Below, piece after piece: positions 1 through 6,467 of a DNA stretch of 11,687 bases. The position numbers and the translations under genes were made by a program. The first letter of the stretch is position 1; each line of letters opens with the position of its first letter. The DNA is from Vulcanimicrobiia bacterium. Lineage in GTDB: Bacteria > Vulcanimicrobiota > Vulcanimicrobiia > Vulcanimicrobiales > Vulcanimicrobiaceae. Location: the NCBI GenBank assembly GCA_025451135.1, contig JANWKW010000146.1:1-11687 (forward strand). The letters run 5' to 3'. Below the pieces are notes generated by a model, which made no database searches, was not told the DNA's origin, and worked only from the letters and a program-made list of their open reading frames with translations.

Positions 1-795
1 CGCGCCTTTGCGGGGACCTTCGTCCTTCTGATCCTGACCGCGACGCTCGGCGTCGCGTTCGCGTTCGCCTTGGGCGGCCGGTTGCCGGCCGGCCTGCTCG
101 CCGGCACGCCCGGAGCGCACGCGCTCCTCGGGATCGGCGGCTGGCTCACGCTCTTGGTGACGGGCGTCTCCGCTCGCACGATGGGTCCGATCGCGGGGAC
201 GCGTTCGCGCTTCCCGCTCCTCCACATCGGCTGTTCATGCGCGCTCCTCGTCGGCACGCTCGCGGCGGCGCTCGGCGCTGCCCTCCGTCATCCGGCGATC
301 GAGCTCGCGGGCGCGGGGCTGCTGGTGCTCGGCGCGGTCCTCTACGCCGCCGATATCTTCGACGTGCTCGCGCGCGCCACGGTTCCGCATCGGCCGCCGC
401 AGACTCTGATGGGCTGCGCCGCCGTCTGGAGCGTGGTCGCGGCCGTGCTGTTGCTGGCGAGTTCGGTCGGAGCGCCGCTCGCCGCGGCGGCGGTATACGT
501 CGCGCTGATGGGTTGGATCGGGAGCGCCGTCCTCGCCCACATCCATCACATCGGCGTTCGCGTCCTCATCACGACAGCGCGCGGCGAGGAGGACGAGACG
601 CGGCCCGGCAGCGTGCTGGACGGACGACTGACGTGGACCGCGACCGGGCTCTTCCAACTCGCCGTGCTGGCCGGCGGGATCGCCGTCGCGTGGGGATCCG
701 CCGGCGTGCTCGAACTCGCGGCTCTCGCGGGCTTCGTCGCGTTCGCGGTCCTGGTCGCCAACCTGCGGCACGCATGGACGATCGTCTCGGCTTGA
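1..795 (+). CDS. Multi-spanning membrane protein, partial (haem-copper oxidase / NnrS-like)
   Basis: The reading frame is open from the first base of the window, so the N-terminus is missing; 264 residues remain. A TTG at 70 is an internal start candidate, but frame 1 upstream of it also encodes a hydrophobic helix, so the gene very likely begins outside the window. About seven to eight hydrophobic segments follow one another with short loops. The stretch H40-ALLGIGGWLTLL with a following GVS resembles the histidine-containing helix of small haem-copper-oxidase-subunit-I-like and NnrS-like membrane proteins ('H..lG..GW..ll..GvS'). A second cluster, AHIHH near residues 179-183 after a GW pair, matches their later 'GW...GH..H' helix. 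H75 is another possible ligand. The resemblance suggests haem or metal binding in the membrane, but the family is named from motif memory only. The next gene starts 34 nt downstream on the same strand. No signal for a specific pathway is visible. Confidence 0.62.
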   Translation, partial: RAFAGTFVLLILTATLGVAFAFALGGRLPAGLLAGTPGAHALLGIGGWLTLLVTGVSARTMGPIAGTRSRFPLLHIGCSCALLVGTLAAALGAALRHPAIELAGAGLLVLGAVLYAADIFDVLARATVPHRPPQTLMGCAAVWSVVAAVLLLASSVGAPLAAAAVYVALMGWIGSAVLAHIHHIGVRVLITTARGEEDETRPGSVLDGRLTWTATGLFQLAVLAGGIAVAWGSAGVLELAALAGFVAFAVLVANLRHAWTIVSA

Positions 796-829
796 CGGAG
801 GCCCCGGCCGGACAGCGAAACCGGGATGC

Positions 830-2080
830 ATGAACGTTCGAGCATCGGCCACCGTCGCCGCCGCTGCGGCGCTTCTCGTCGCAGCCGGGTGCAAGAACGG
901 TGCGAGCCTTCCCGGCCCCGCCGCTCAAGGACCGTCCACCGGCTGCGGCTCCTCCACCGGCGGTCCGATCCCGCCCGACGTCGCCTCCGCCATCGCGCGC
1001 GCGGTCGGCGCGAAGCCGGGCCTCCCGGGCGTCGCGATCGGCATCTACGACCGGGGCGCCGCCTACACGTACTACGCGGGGAGCGCGGTCAAGGATTCGA
1101 GCTGCGTCGACGGCTCGACCATCTTCGAGCTCGGGTCGCTTACCAAGACCTTTACGGCGGCGATGCTGGCGCACGAGTATCTCGCGAACGCCGCGGTCGA
1201 TCCCGGACAGAGCCCGGTCCGGTGGATCGACATGCTCGGGCGCGAGAACGACGTCGGCGATGGCTGTCCGCCGCCGGCGATGCCGACGCCGGTGCCGACG
1301 CCCGGCTACGGCGTGATGGCCACCATGACCCTCTCCACGCTCTCGACGCATACGTCTGGACTCGACGATGTCGATCCGGCCTTCGACGGCATCGCCGAGC
1401 GGCCGTGCATGTCGCCGCGCGTCTTCGTGCACTACGTCTCGGTCTATCCGCTTCCATCGCCGGTGCCGACCCCGCCGCAACCGTGGGTGTACTCCAACAA
1501 CGGCTACGGGACGCTCGGCTACGTGCTCCAGGGGATCGAGCATAAGGACTGGTTCGCGCTGGCGCAGAGCGAACTGCTGACGCCGCTCGGGATGACGCAC
1601 ACCTACGACGTCGGCGCGGTCCCATCGGCCGGTTATGCGCAAGGCTACGACTGCACCGGCTCGCGCGCCGTGCCGCATTGGCCGCTCGATCCGTGGCCTG
1701 CGGCTGGAGCGCTGCGTTCGACGCTTCCCGACATGATGAACTACCTCGCGGCGGCGATGGACAAGAGCGGCACGCCGCCGGAGATCGGGGCGGCGATGCA
1801 GCGCGCCGAGACGCCCGTGGCGGGCGTGCAAACAGGCAGCGGCGGCGATCAGGGCATGGCGTGGGCGGTCGGGCACTTCCGCGGCCTCGCCATCACCAAT
1901 AAGGACGGCGGCACCGACGGATTCAACTCGTGGATCGGCATCGTCGTCCCGGCCTCGGGCGCCCAAGCGCTCGGCGTCGTCGTCCTGACGAATCGGGCGC
2001 CGGGCATGGACGCGCCGTGCACCGGCTACGAGGGCAACCCGGCCGACGACATCGGCGAGTCGATCCTCGAGAACGTCTAG
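830..2080 (+). CDS. Serine beta-lactamase-fold lipoprotein (class C / PBP-like hydrolase)
   Basis: 416 residues, beta-lactamase family (class C / D-alanyl-D-alanine carboxypeptidase / esterase superfamily). The N-terminus has a short hydrophobic stretch ending LLVAAGC, so C21 is a likely lipidation site and the protein is probably exported and membrane-anchored. Active-site motifs are in order: S103-L-T-K106 (nucleophile and base), Y221-S-N223, and K358-D-G360 followed by G361-T-D-G-F, equivalent to the usual (H/K)-x-G and GGTxGF motifs. HTSGL at 174-178 is the conserved loop of this superfamily. Six cysteines besides C21 (39, 92, 146, 193, 275, 397) could form disulfides outside the cytoplasm. 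Two proline-rich insertions (about 147-159 and 207-218) both carry VPTP repeats. The ATG at 830 is the only start in frame after the previous stop; the nearest GGAGG lies 28 nt upstream, so the ribosome site is weak. Such proteins may be peptidases, esterases or beta-lactamases; sequence alone does not decide, and it should not be called a resistance gene. Confidence 0.9.
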   Translation: MNVRASATVAAAAALLVAAGCKNGASLPGPAAQGPSTGCGSSTGGPIPPDVASAIARAVGAKPGLPGVAIGIYDRGAAYTYYAGSAVKDSSCVDGSTIFELGSLTKTFTAAMLAHEYLANAAVDPGQSPVRWIDMLGRENDVGDGCPPPAMPTPVPTPGYGVMATMTLSTLSTHTSGLDDVDPAFDGIAERPCMSPRVFVHYVSVYPLPSPVPTPPQPWVYSNNGYGTLGYVLQGIEHKDWFALAQSELLTPLGMTHTYDVGAVPSAGYAQGYDCTGSRAVPHWPLDPWPAAGALRSTLPDMMNYLAAAMDKSGTPPEIGAAMQRAETPVAGVQTGSGGDQGMAWAVGHFRGLAITNKDGGTDGFNSWIGIVVPASGAQALGVVVLTNRAPGMDAPCTGYEGNPADDIGESILENV

Positions 2081-3411
2081 GCGACGGTCACGCTGCCGAT
2101 CGTGACCAGCGGACCGGCGCCCGGATTCCCGTACGCGACGAACGAGATATCGAGCGCCGAGAACGTCCCGCCCTGCAATGCGAGCGGCCGCTGCAGGCTG
2201 AAGGTGAGCGTGACGGGCGTCATGCCCATCACCTGTTCGATCGAGATCTCGAACGACCCGAAGGAGTCGACGTAGTACGTGCTCTCCTTCGTGCGCGGCG
2301 TCGCCGCGGCGGGCAGATTCACGAACACGTTGAACGCGAAGCCGCCGTTCGCGCCCGCGGCGGCGAGCCGCACGTCGGTCAACACCAAGTCGATCGTCGC
2401 TCCGGCGGCGACCGGAGTGCCCAGCGGCACGTGCACGGTCGCGCCCCCGCTATCCAAGCTCACCGCGTTCGCGCCCGTGAACGCGGCGCCGCGCACGCGC
2501 GCGAGCGGTTCGGGCGGAAGTTGGCTCGGCGGAGCGACCGGCAGCGCGAGATCGCTCCAGGTATAGCCCAGCGCGTCGGTATCCGCCATCCGTGCGACCG
2601 ACGCGCGCCACGTGCCCGCGACGTCGTACGCGAAGCTCGCCTGCGCGTAGTAGGGATCGCCTTGCGACGGCATCCGGCGGCCGCCCCCGGCCGACAGCCA
2701 CGCGCTCCACAGACGGTCGACGTTGCAGTGATGCACCCAGAAGAGCGGATCGCGCGCGGCCGTCGGGACGGCTCCCATGTCGCCGCCGATGGCGTCGTGC
2801 ACCTCGCCGTGCGGATTCTCTTCCGCGATCGATTCGAACGTCTCCCCGTCCGGATTTCCGTCGGCGAACGTGACGATCGCGGGGTCGAACGCCGCGTAGA
2901 CCAGTCCCGTGACGGTCTGTTGCGCGCGCGCCGCCCAGAACAACGGATTCGCCGAACCGTCGCCGAGCGTCGGAGCGGCGAAGATCGCGGGGATATCGGG
3001 ATGGGCGTAATAATCCCAGTAGGGCAGCGCCAAGGTCGGATCGCCGGACATCTGTTGGAGCATGCGTTCGAAGTACGCCAGAAATCCGCGGTGCCACGCG
3101 TAGAAGTACGGCCGGCCGTGCCTGCACTGGTTCCAGACGCTCGCCATCGCGGGCGGCGGCGTCATGCCGTTCGGCATCCAGTGGCTGTAGTGCCAGTACG
3201 TCCAACTGCGGTCGTCGGTCGGATCCGCGATCGCTTGCATGGCCGCGACCGCGCGACGCAGGGCCGCGACCCGCGCGGGATCCGCCGCGAAATCGGAGAC
3301 CTCGCGACGCAGCAGCCGCACTGCAGGGACGGCCGGCGCGATCGCGCTGCCGGGCGTGCACGCCGCCGCCGCCAGCGCGGCGGCGCTCGCGACGAAGCTA
3401 CGCCGCTTCAT
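2077..3411 (-). CDS. Tat-type exported tyrosinase / polyphenol oxidase
   Basis: 444-residue type-3 (binuclear) copper oxidase, which oxidises phenols and/or catechols to quinones with O2. The N-terminus MKRRSFVASAAALAAAAC has a twin-arginine motif (RRSFVA) and a cysteine at 18 that could be lipidated, so it is probably exported folded with copper. CuA site: H74 or H77, then H98 and H107 in H-x8-H spacing, inside W106-H-R-G-F-L. CuB site: H201-G-E-V-H205, then D221-PLFWVHH-CNVDRLW with H227/H228. C96 sits two residues before H98, the C-x-H arrangement that forms a Cys-His thioether in fungal tyrosinases. The C-terminal ~130 residues contain FAFNVFVNLP and a beta-rich run, resembling the KFDV-type cap domain of plant polyphenol oxidases. 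G202 after the first CuB histidine, in place of the asparagine linked to monophenolase activity in Bacillus tyrosinase, leans towards catechol oxidase; this is inference. The ATG overlaps the upstream gene's stop (ATGA, 3408-3411), indicating translational coupling. The stop shares CTAG with the convergent gene. Confidence 0.93.
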   Translation of the reverse strand: MKRRSFVASAAALAAAACTPGSAIAPAVPAVRLLRREVSDFAADPARVAALRRAVAAMQAIADPTDDRSWTYWHYSHWMPNGMTPPPAMASVWNQCRHGRPYFYAWHRGFLAYFERMLQQMSGDPTLALPYWDYYAHPDIPAIFAAPTLGDGSANPLFWAARAQQTVTGLVYAAFDPAIVTFADGNPDGETFESIAEENPHGEVHDAIGGDMGAVPTAARDPLFWVHHCNVDRLWSAWLSAGGGRRMPSQGDPYYAQASFAYDVAGTWRASVARMADTDALGYTWSDLALPVAPPSQLPPEPLARVRGAAFTGANAVSLDSGGATVHVPLGTPVAAGATIDLVLTDVRLAAAGANGGFAFNVFVNLPAAATPRTKESTYYVDSFGSFEISIEQVMGMTPVTLTFSLQRPLALQGGTFSALDISFVAYGNPGAGPLVTIGSVTVA

Positions 3412-4625
3412 CGCGCGCGGCTCACGCCGAACGACGACGTGGTGACGGAGATCCAGAAGTGTCCGTCTTGGGTCGGTTGGCCGGGCGTCGGGACGGGATG
3501 GCCGGTGAGCGGATAGCCGGTTCCGTGCTCGGTCACCTGGCCGGAGCAGATGCCGGCTCCGAGCGCCGTCACCGTGAAGCCGGTGGCCGGCCCGGCCGAG
3601 ATCGAGGCGATGCCGCTGCAGCTGTCGGCGCCGCTCGACAGAGCCACGTCGAAGAGCTGGTTGTAGGGCGCGTTGGTCCAGCCCAGTTCGGCGGACGTAA
3701 TGCCCTTCGTGCCGCTGGCCTGCTTGAAGAACAGCGTCTGCATGCCCCAGTTCGGGTCGGTGTTCAGTCCGCCGTGCGCCGCATCGTCGAGCGTCGTGCC
3801 GGCGAACGTCACGTCGTCGACGCTCGTGGCGATCGTGCCGCCGCCGGTGATCACGCTGCCGCTCGCCGCGATGGCGAACGGATTCGTCGCGCGACCGGCA
3901 TAGCTCAGCCGGACGACGTCGCTCGGCGCGTTCACGACGGCCGTCGTGCCGGGGCCGCCGCCATTGACGGTGAGCGCCGTCGATGCGGTCGCATCGCCGA
4001 GCGTCAGTCCGATCGGCGAATCGTAGTTCCCCGGGGAGACGATGGTGTTGCCGTCCGCATCGGACGCCGACACGCTGAGGATCTCGCTGTTCCCGCTCGG
4101 CGGCGCGTTCGCGACCAGCGTCGCGCCGCTGACCGCCACGGTCTTGACGATGCCCCGCAACGTCACGCTGACCGCGTTGACGGTCCCTTGCACCATCGTC
4201 TCGTCGGTCGTCAGTCGCGAGAGCGCGTTCGTGCCGTCTCCCGCGGTGAAGGTGTAGTTGACCACGCCGGCAGGGGCGGCGACCGGCACGGTGCAGGTCT
4301 TCGTCCCGCCGCTGACGCTGCAGTTGCCGCCGACGACCAGCGGCGTCGAGATGTCGGCCGGAACCCAGGCCGGCGGCGCGACGCCGTTGACGGTGTTGAC
4401 TTGGACGCGCAAGGTCCTCGTGCTCGGCGAGACGTACGCGGGATGCCGGTCGCTCGAGCCGGGCGCGGCGGGAAGCGGGATGGCGATTGTGAGGGTCGCG
4501 TTCGCACCGGTCGGCTGCGGCGCCGGCATCGAGGTCGGACCGCCGCCCGGAACCGGGGCCGTGGAGCCGCCGGAGCATGCGACCAGACCGACGACGGCCA
4601 GGAACGCGAAAGGACGAAGGCTCAT
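3408..4625 (-). CDS. Exported lipoprotein of unknown function, coupled to tyrosinase
   Basis: 405 residues from the ATG at 4625; an in-frame GTG at 4640 is possible but adds five residues before a textbook signal peptide. MSLRPFAFLAVVGLVAC ends in a lipobox (LVAC), followed by a Gly/Ser/Pro/Thr-rich linker, so it is a probable surface lipoprotein. From about residue 45 a module begins with 'ATLTIAIPLP', then 'YVSPSTRTLRVQVN', and later a Cys-containing strand (NCSVSGGTKTCTVPV) and 'VNYTFTAGDGTNALS'. This arrangement looks like a beta-sandwich repeat that I associate with many Eremiobacterota surface proteins. The remainder is Thr/Ser/Gly/Ala/Val-rich, beta-strand-like, with a distinct C-terminal segment (NWGMQTLFFKQ... 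to FWISVTTSSFG) with two cysteines. No catalytic motif is visible. The stop overlaps the tyrosinase start by 4 nt, so the two are co-translated; a role as partner, anchor or copper/phenol-handling accessory is only inference. Confidence 0.82.
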   Translation of the reverse strand: MSLRPFAFLAVVGLVACSGGSTAPVPGGGPTSMPAPQPTGANATLTIAIPLPAAPGSSDRHPAYVSPSTRTLRVQVNTVNGVAPPAWVPADISTPLVVGGNCSVSGGTKTCTVPVAAPAGVVNYTFTAGDGTNALSRLTTDETMVQGTVNAVSVTLRGIVKTVAVSGATLVANAPPSGNSEILSVSASDADGNTIVSPGNYDSPIGLTLGDATASTALTVNGGGPGTTAVVNAPSDVVRLSYAGRATNPFAIAASGSVITGGGTIATSVDDVTFAGTTLDDAAHGGLNTDPNWGMQTLFFKQASGTKGITSAELGWTNAPYNQLFDVALSSGADSCSGIASISAGPATGFTVTALGAGICSGQVTEHGTGYPLTGHPVPTPGQPTQDGHFWISVTTSSFGVSRAR

Positions 4626-4673
4626 CAGGAACGACCCCACAGCGACGTTGTGCTAGCTTCCTTCCGAGCAACG

Positions 4674-4714
4674 AAAAGAAACCCCTCGGCGTTCCGCACC
4701 GCGAAACGCCGAGG
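4674..4714 (-). terminator. Rho-independent terminator after the beta-propeller gene
   Basis: Read on the minus strand, a perfect 10-bp stem (arms 4705-4714 and 4684-4693, CCTCGGCGTT/AACGCCGAGG) closes an 11-nt loop. It is followed by GG and a T-rich tract (TTTCTTTTCG, complement of about 4672-4681). It begins 8 nt after the propeller stop codon at 4722-4724 and lies about 50 nt before the start of the downstream lipoprotein gene, separating the two minus-strand units. The whole 96-nt gap (4626-4721) holds this hairpin plus a short leader; I see no convincing promoter hexamers in it. Confidence 0.8.
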
Positions 4715-4721
4715 CCCGGCG

Positions 4722-5639
4722 CTAGGGCGAGAGCGCGAACTCTTGGATGAACGAGCCGGTGCCCTGGGGCGCGCCGCGGGTTCCCCAGACCGCCCAGATG
4801 TGTCCGGTCTTGCCATCGATGGCCAGCGTGTGGACGCCGGCCGCGACGTCGGCCGAGGCGACCACGGCGAGCGTGCCGTCGGCGTTCTCGTGCAGCACCG
4901 TGATCTTGGAGCCGCCGCCGCACGCGAGCAGTTCGCGCGACGCGTCGAAGTCGCATTGGTCCATACGCGGGATGGCGATCGAGGTCCGCAGCACGCCGGC
5001 GGTCGTATAGGCCGACATCTTGCCGCCGCCGCCGGTGAGGATGGTCCGGGTGGACGCGTCGTACTGCAACGGATGGTTGCCGGTCAGTTCCGGCGTCGCG
5101 AACGTACGCGCGACCTTGAGCGCCGCCGGATCGACGACCGCGACCTCGTCGTCCGAGGCGATGTTCTGATAGATCTCGTGGGTCGCGGGGTCGATCGCGA
5201 GATACTCGGGTTTGTGTCCCGGCAACGCGACCACGCCGATCTGCTTGAACGTCTTCGCATCGATCACGAAGATGCGCGTGCCGTCGTCTTCGTCGGCGTA
5301 GATACGTCCGCTGCCCGGGTCGTACGCGATCGCGTCGACCGGGCCGTCGACCGAGACCCGGTTCACCTCGGTGCCGGCGACCGGATCGACCTCGGAGACG
5401 GCCTTGTCGTCGCCGTCGCCGGTGAAGACGTGGCCGTTCGCGGCGTTCACCGCTACGCCGGCCATCGGACCGACCTTGACCTGCTTGAGGACCGCGCCGG
5501 TATCGGCGTCGACGATCAGCAGCGACGACGCGCCGCCGTGGGCGGCGTAGACGCGCCGGCGCGCGGCGTCGACGGTGACGTAATCGAAACCGCCTCCGCC
5601 CGGAACGGCGATAGGCGGGGCGACGGGGAGCAGTGGCAT
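4722..5639 (-). CDS. YncE-like beta-propeller repeat protein
   Basis: 305 residues made of about seven repeats of the kind 'Y-V-D-A...-V-Y-A....-L-I-V-D-A-D-T-G', e.g. FDYVTVDAARRRVYAAH, LLIVDADTGAVL, IFVIDAKTFKQIGVVALPG and EYLAIDPATHEIYQN. This is the YVTN/NHL-type seven-bladed propeller pattern seen in YncE-like proteins, which usually bind ligands or partners rather than catalyse. There is no N-terminal signal peptide: the protein starts MPLLPVAPPIAVPGGGG and enters the first blade at once, whereas many relatives are exported. A stop codon (TAA, 5643-5645) lies one codon before the ATG, so the start cannot move upstream in frame. A good ribosome site, AAGGA (complement of 5647-5651), sits 7 nt before the ATG. 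It follows the small gene upstream by 3 nt and is followed by an intrinsic terminator, so the two form a two-gene unit. Substrate unknown. Confidence 0.85.
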   Translation of the reverse strand: MPLLPVAPPIAVPGGGGFDYVTVDAARRRVYAAHGGASSLLIVDADTGAVLKQVKVGPMAGVAVNAANGHVFTGDGDDKAVSEVDPVAGTEVNRVSVDGPVDAIAYDPGSGRIYADEDDGTRIFVIDAKTFKQIGVVALPGHKPEYLAIDPATHEIYQNIASDDEVAVVDPAALKVARTFATPELTGNHPLQYDASTRTILTGGGGKMSAYTTAGVLRTSIAIPRMDQCDFDASRELLACGGGSKITVLHENADGTLAVVASADVAAGVHTLAIDGKTGHIWAVWGTRGAPQGTGSFIQEFALSP

Positions 5640-5642
5640 GCG

Positions 5643-5891
5643 TTAATCCTTATCGTGGAAAGTGCCGCGTTTGGCGGTCGCGTCGAGTTCCAGGTCGTCG
5701 AGCAGATAATAGACGATCTTGCGGTCGTCGAAACCGACCTTGGCGAGTTGCCTGCCGTCGATCTCGACCACCTCGTGGATGTGCCCCGTCTTGCCCGCAT
5801 AGGCGTGGTTGACCGGACCGTACGAGGGGTCGCCCGGCTTCGCCTTGGGGGTGGCCTTCACGCCCCGAAGCGGCGTCTGGTGGCGATGCAT
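5643..5891 (-). CDS. Small basic/acidic protein, possible SH3-like barrel, unknown function
   Basis: 82 residues from ATG 5891; an in-frame GTG at 5861 would give 72 residues starting at KATPKAKPG and is a real alternative, as neither has a strong ribosome site. After a Lys/Pro-rich N-terminus comes NHAYAGKTGHIHEVVEIDG, then LAKVGFDDRKIVYYLLDDLELD. The pattern G-K-T-G-x-I-x-E-V ... V-x-F-D-D-x-K-I-V-Y-Y-x-x-x-D-L-E is what small SH3-like or KOW-like barrels look like, but I do not recognise a named family. No signal peptide or membrane segment. It ends 3 nt before the propeller gene, whose ribosome site lies inside this gene's last codons, so they are probably co-transcribed. Evidence that it is real: sensible composition, compact conserved-looking core and tight coupling. 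Its start lies 33 nt from the divergent gamma-CA start, so promoters of the two must overlap one gene or the other. Confidence 0.66.
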   Translation of the reverse strand: MHRHQTPLRGVKATPKAKPGDPSYGPVNHAYAGKTGHIHEVVEIDGRQLAKVGFDDRKIVYYLLDDLELDATAKRGTFHDKD

Positions 5892-5924
5892 GGGAACGTG
5901 GTTCGCCCCTGGAAGCGTCGCACC

Positions 5925-6467
5925 ATGTTCGTTGAGTATCGGGGCAAGGCTCCCAAGGTCGCCGACAGCGCATTCGTCGCGCCGACCGCCGTGCTGATCG
6001 GCGACGTCGAGGTCGGCCCGGAGTCCTCGATCTGGTTCGGCGCGGTCATCCGGGCGGACAACGGCCCGATCAGGATCGGCGCGCGCACCTCGGTCCAGGA
6101 CAACTGCGTCGTCCACGTGAGCGAGGGCGGCCGCACGGTCCTGGGCGACGACGTGACCGTGGGACACGCCGCCATCATGGAGGATTGCACCATCGGGAAC
6201 AAGGCGTTGATCGGCAGCAACGCCGTCATCCTCAACGGCGCCACGATCGGCGAAGGCAGTCTGATCGCGGCCGGCGCGGTGGTCGGCGAACGCGCGCAGA
6301 TCCCCCCCGGCGTGCTGGCCGCCGGCGCCCCGGCCGTCGTCAAGAAGACGCTCGAGGGCGCGGCCCTGGCCTGGATCGATCATTCCGCCGATGAGTACGT
6401 CAAACTCTCGCGCTCGTATCTGGCCGAGAACATCGGGAACCCGAAGTACCAGGAGACGTTCAATTAG
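5925..6467 (+). CDS. Gamma-carbonic-anhydrase-family hexapeptide-repeat protein (altered zinc site)
   Basis: 180 residues, typical length for the CamH/YrdA/PaaY group of left-handed beta-helix proteins. Hexapeptide repeats run from about residue 18 to 150 (e.g. AVLIGDVEVGPESSIWFGAV, TIGNKALIGSNAVI, ATIGEGSLIAAGAV), followed by a C-terminal helix (ADEYVKLSRSYL) that packs along the trimer. Active-site residues R43, D45, Q58 and D59 are present. Two zinc histidines, H64 and H81, sit at CamH spacing. The third, five residues after H81, is normally His (GH...LHGC) but here is E86 (GHAAIMEDC). Either Glu serves as ligand or the protein is not a carbonic anhydrase; members of this fold also act on acyl-carnitine/acyl-CoA or other substrates. 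The ATG at 5925 is chosen because GGAAG (5911-5915) lies 9 nt upstream and the family normally starts near this MFVEYRG-type strand. First gene of a three-gene plus-strand unit. Confidence 0.9.
   Translation: MFVEYRGKAPKVADSAFVAPTAVLIGDVEVGPESSIWFGAVIRADNGPIRIGARTSVQDNCVVHVSEGGRTVLGDDVTVGHAAIMEDCTIGNKALIGSNAVILNGATIGEGSLIAAGAVVGERAQIPPGVLAAGAPAVVKKTLEGAALAWIDHSADEYVKLSRSYLAENIGNPKYQETFN
6451..6455 (+). promoter_or_regulatory. Shine-Dalgarno site supporting an ATT start at 6463
   Basis: AGGAG lies 7 nt before ATT (6463-6465), inside the final codons of the gamma-CA gene. The nearest standard in-frame start for the following gene is ATG 6391, 72 nt further upstream and deep inside the preceding gene; no ATG, GTG or TTG lies in frame between 6391 and the conserved-looking N-terminus. 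The site therefore decides between the two starts. Confidence 0.5.

Noticed and set aside
569..1966. A 465-codon minus-strand frame opposite the beta-lactamase-like gene
   Set aside because: Arg-rich shadow of the real gene, with no recognisable motifs and no start site evidence.
830..2080. Calling the beta-lactamase-fold protein an antibiotic resistance gene
   Set aside because: The SxxK/YxN/KxG motifs are shared by esterases and peptidases, and the protein is a distant lipoprotein with insertions; the activity is not shown.
2077..4956. A 959-codon minus-strand frame that would fuse extra sequence to the tyrosinase
   Set aside because: The tyrosinase begins at the Tat signal MKRRSF at 3411. 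Upstream codons are an out-of-frame reading of the lipoprotein and propeller genes.
3459..6467. A 1002-codon open frame on the plus strand
   Set aside because: Only its last 180 codons (from 5925) are the gamma-CA gene. The rest is antisense to the lipoprotein, propeller and small genes, is Arg/Asp/Gly-rich and shows no domain; open frames this long are expected at this GC content.
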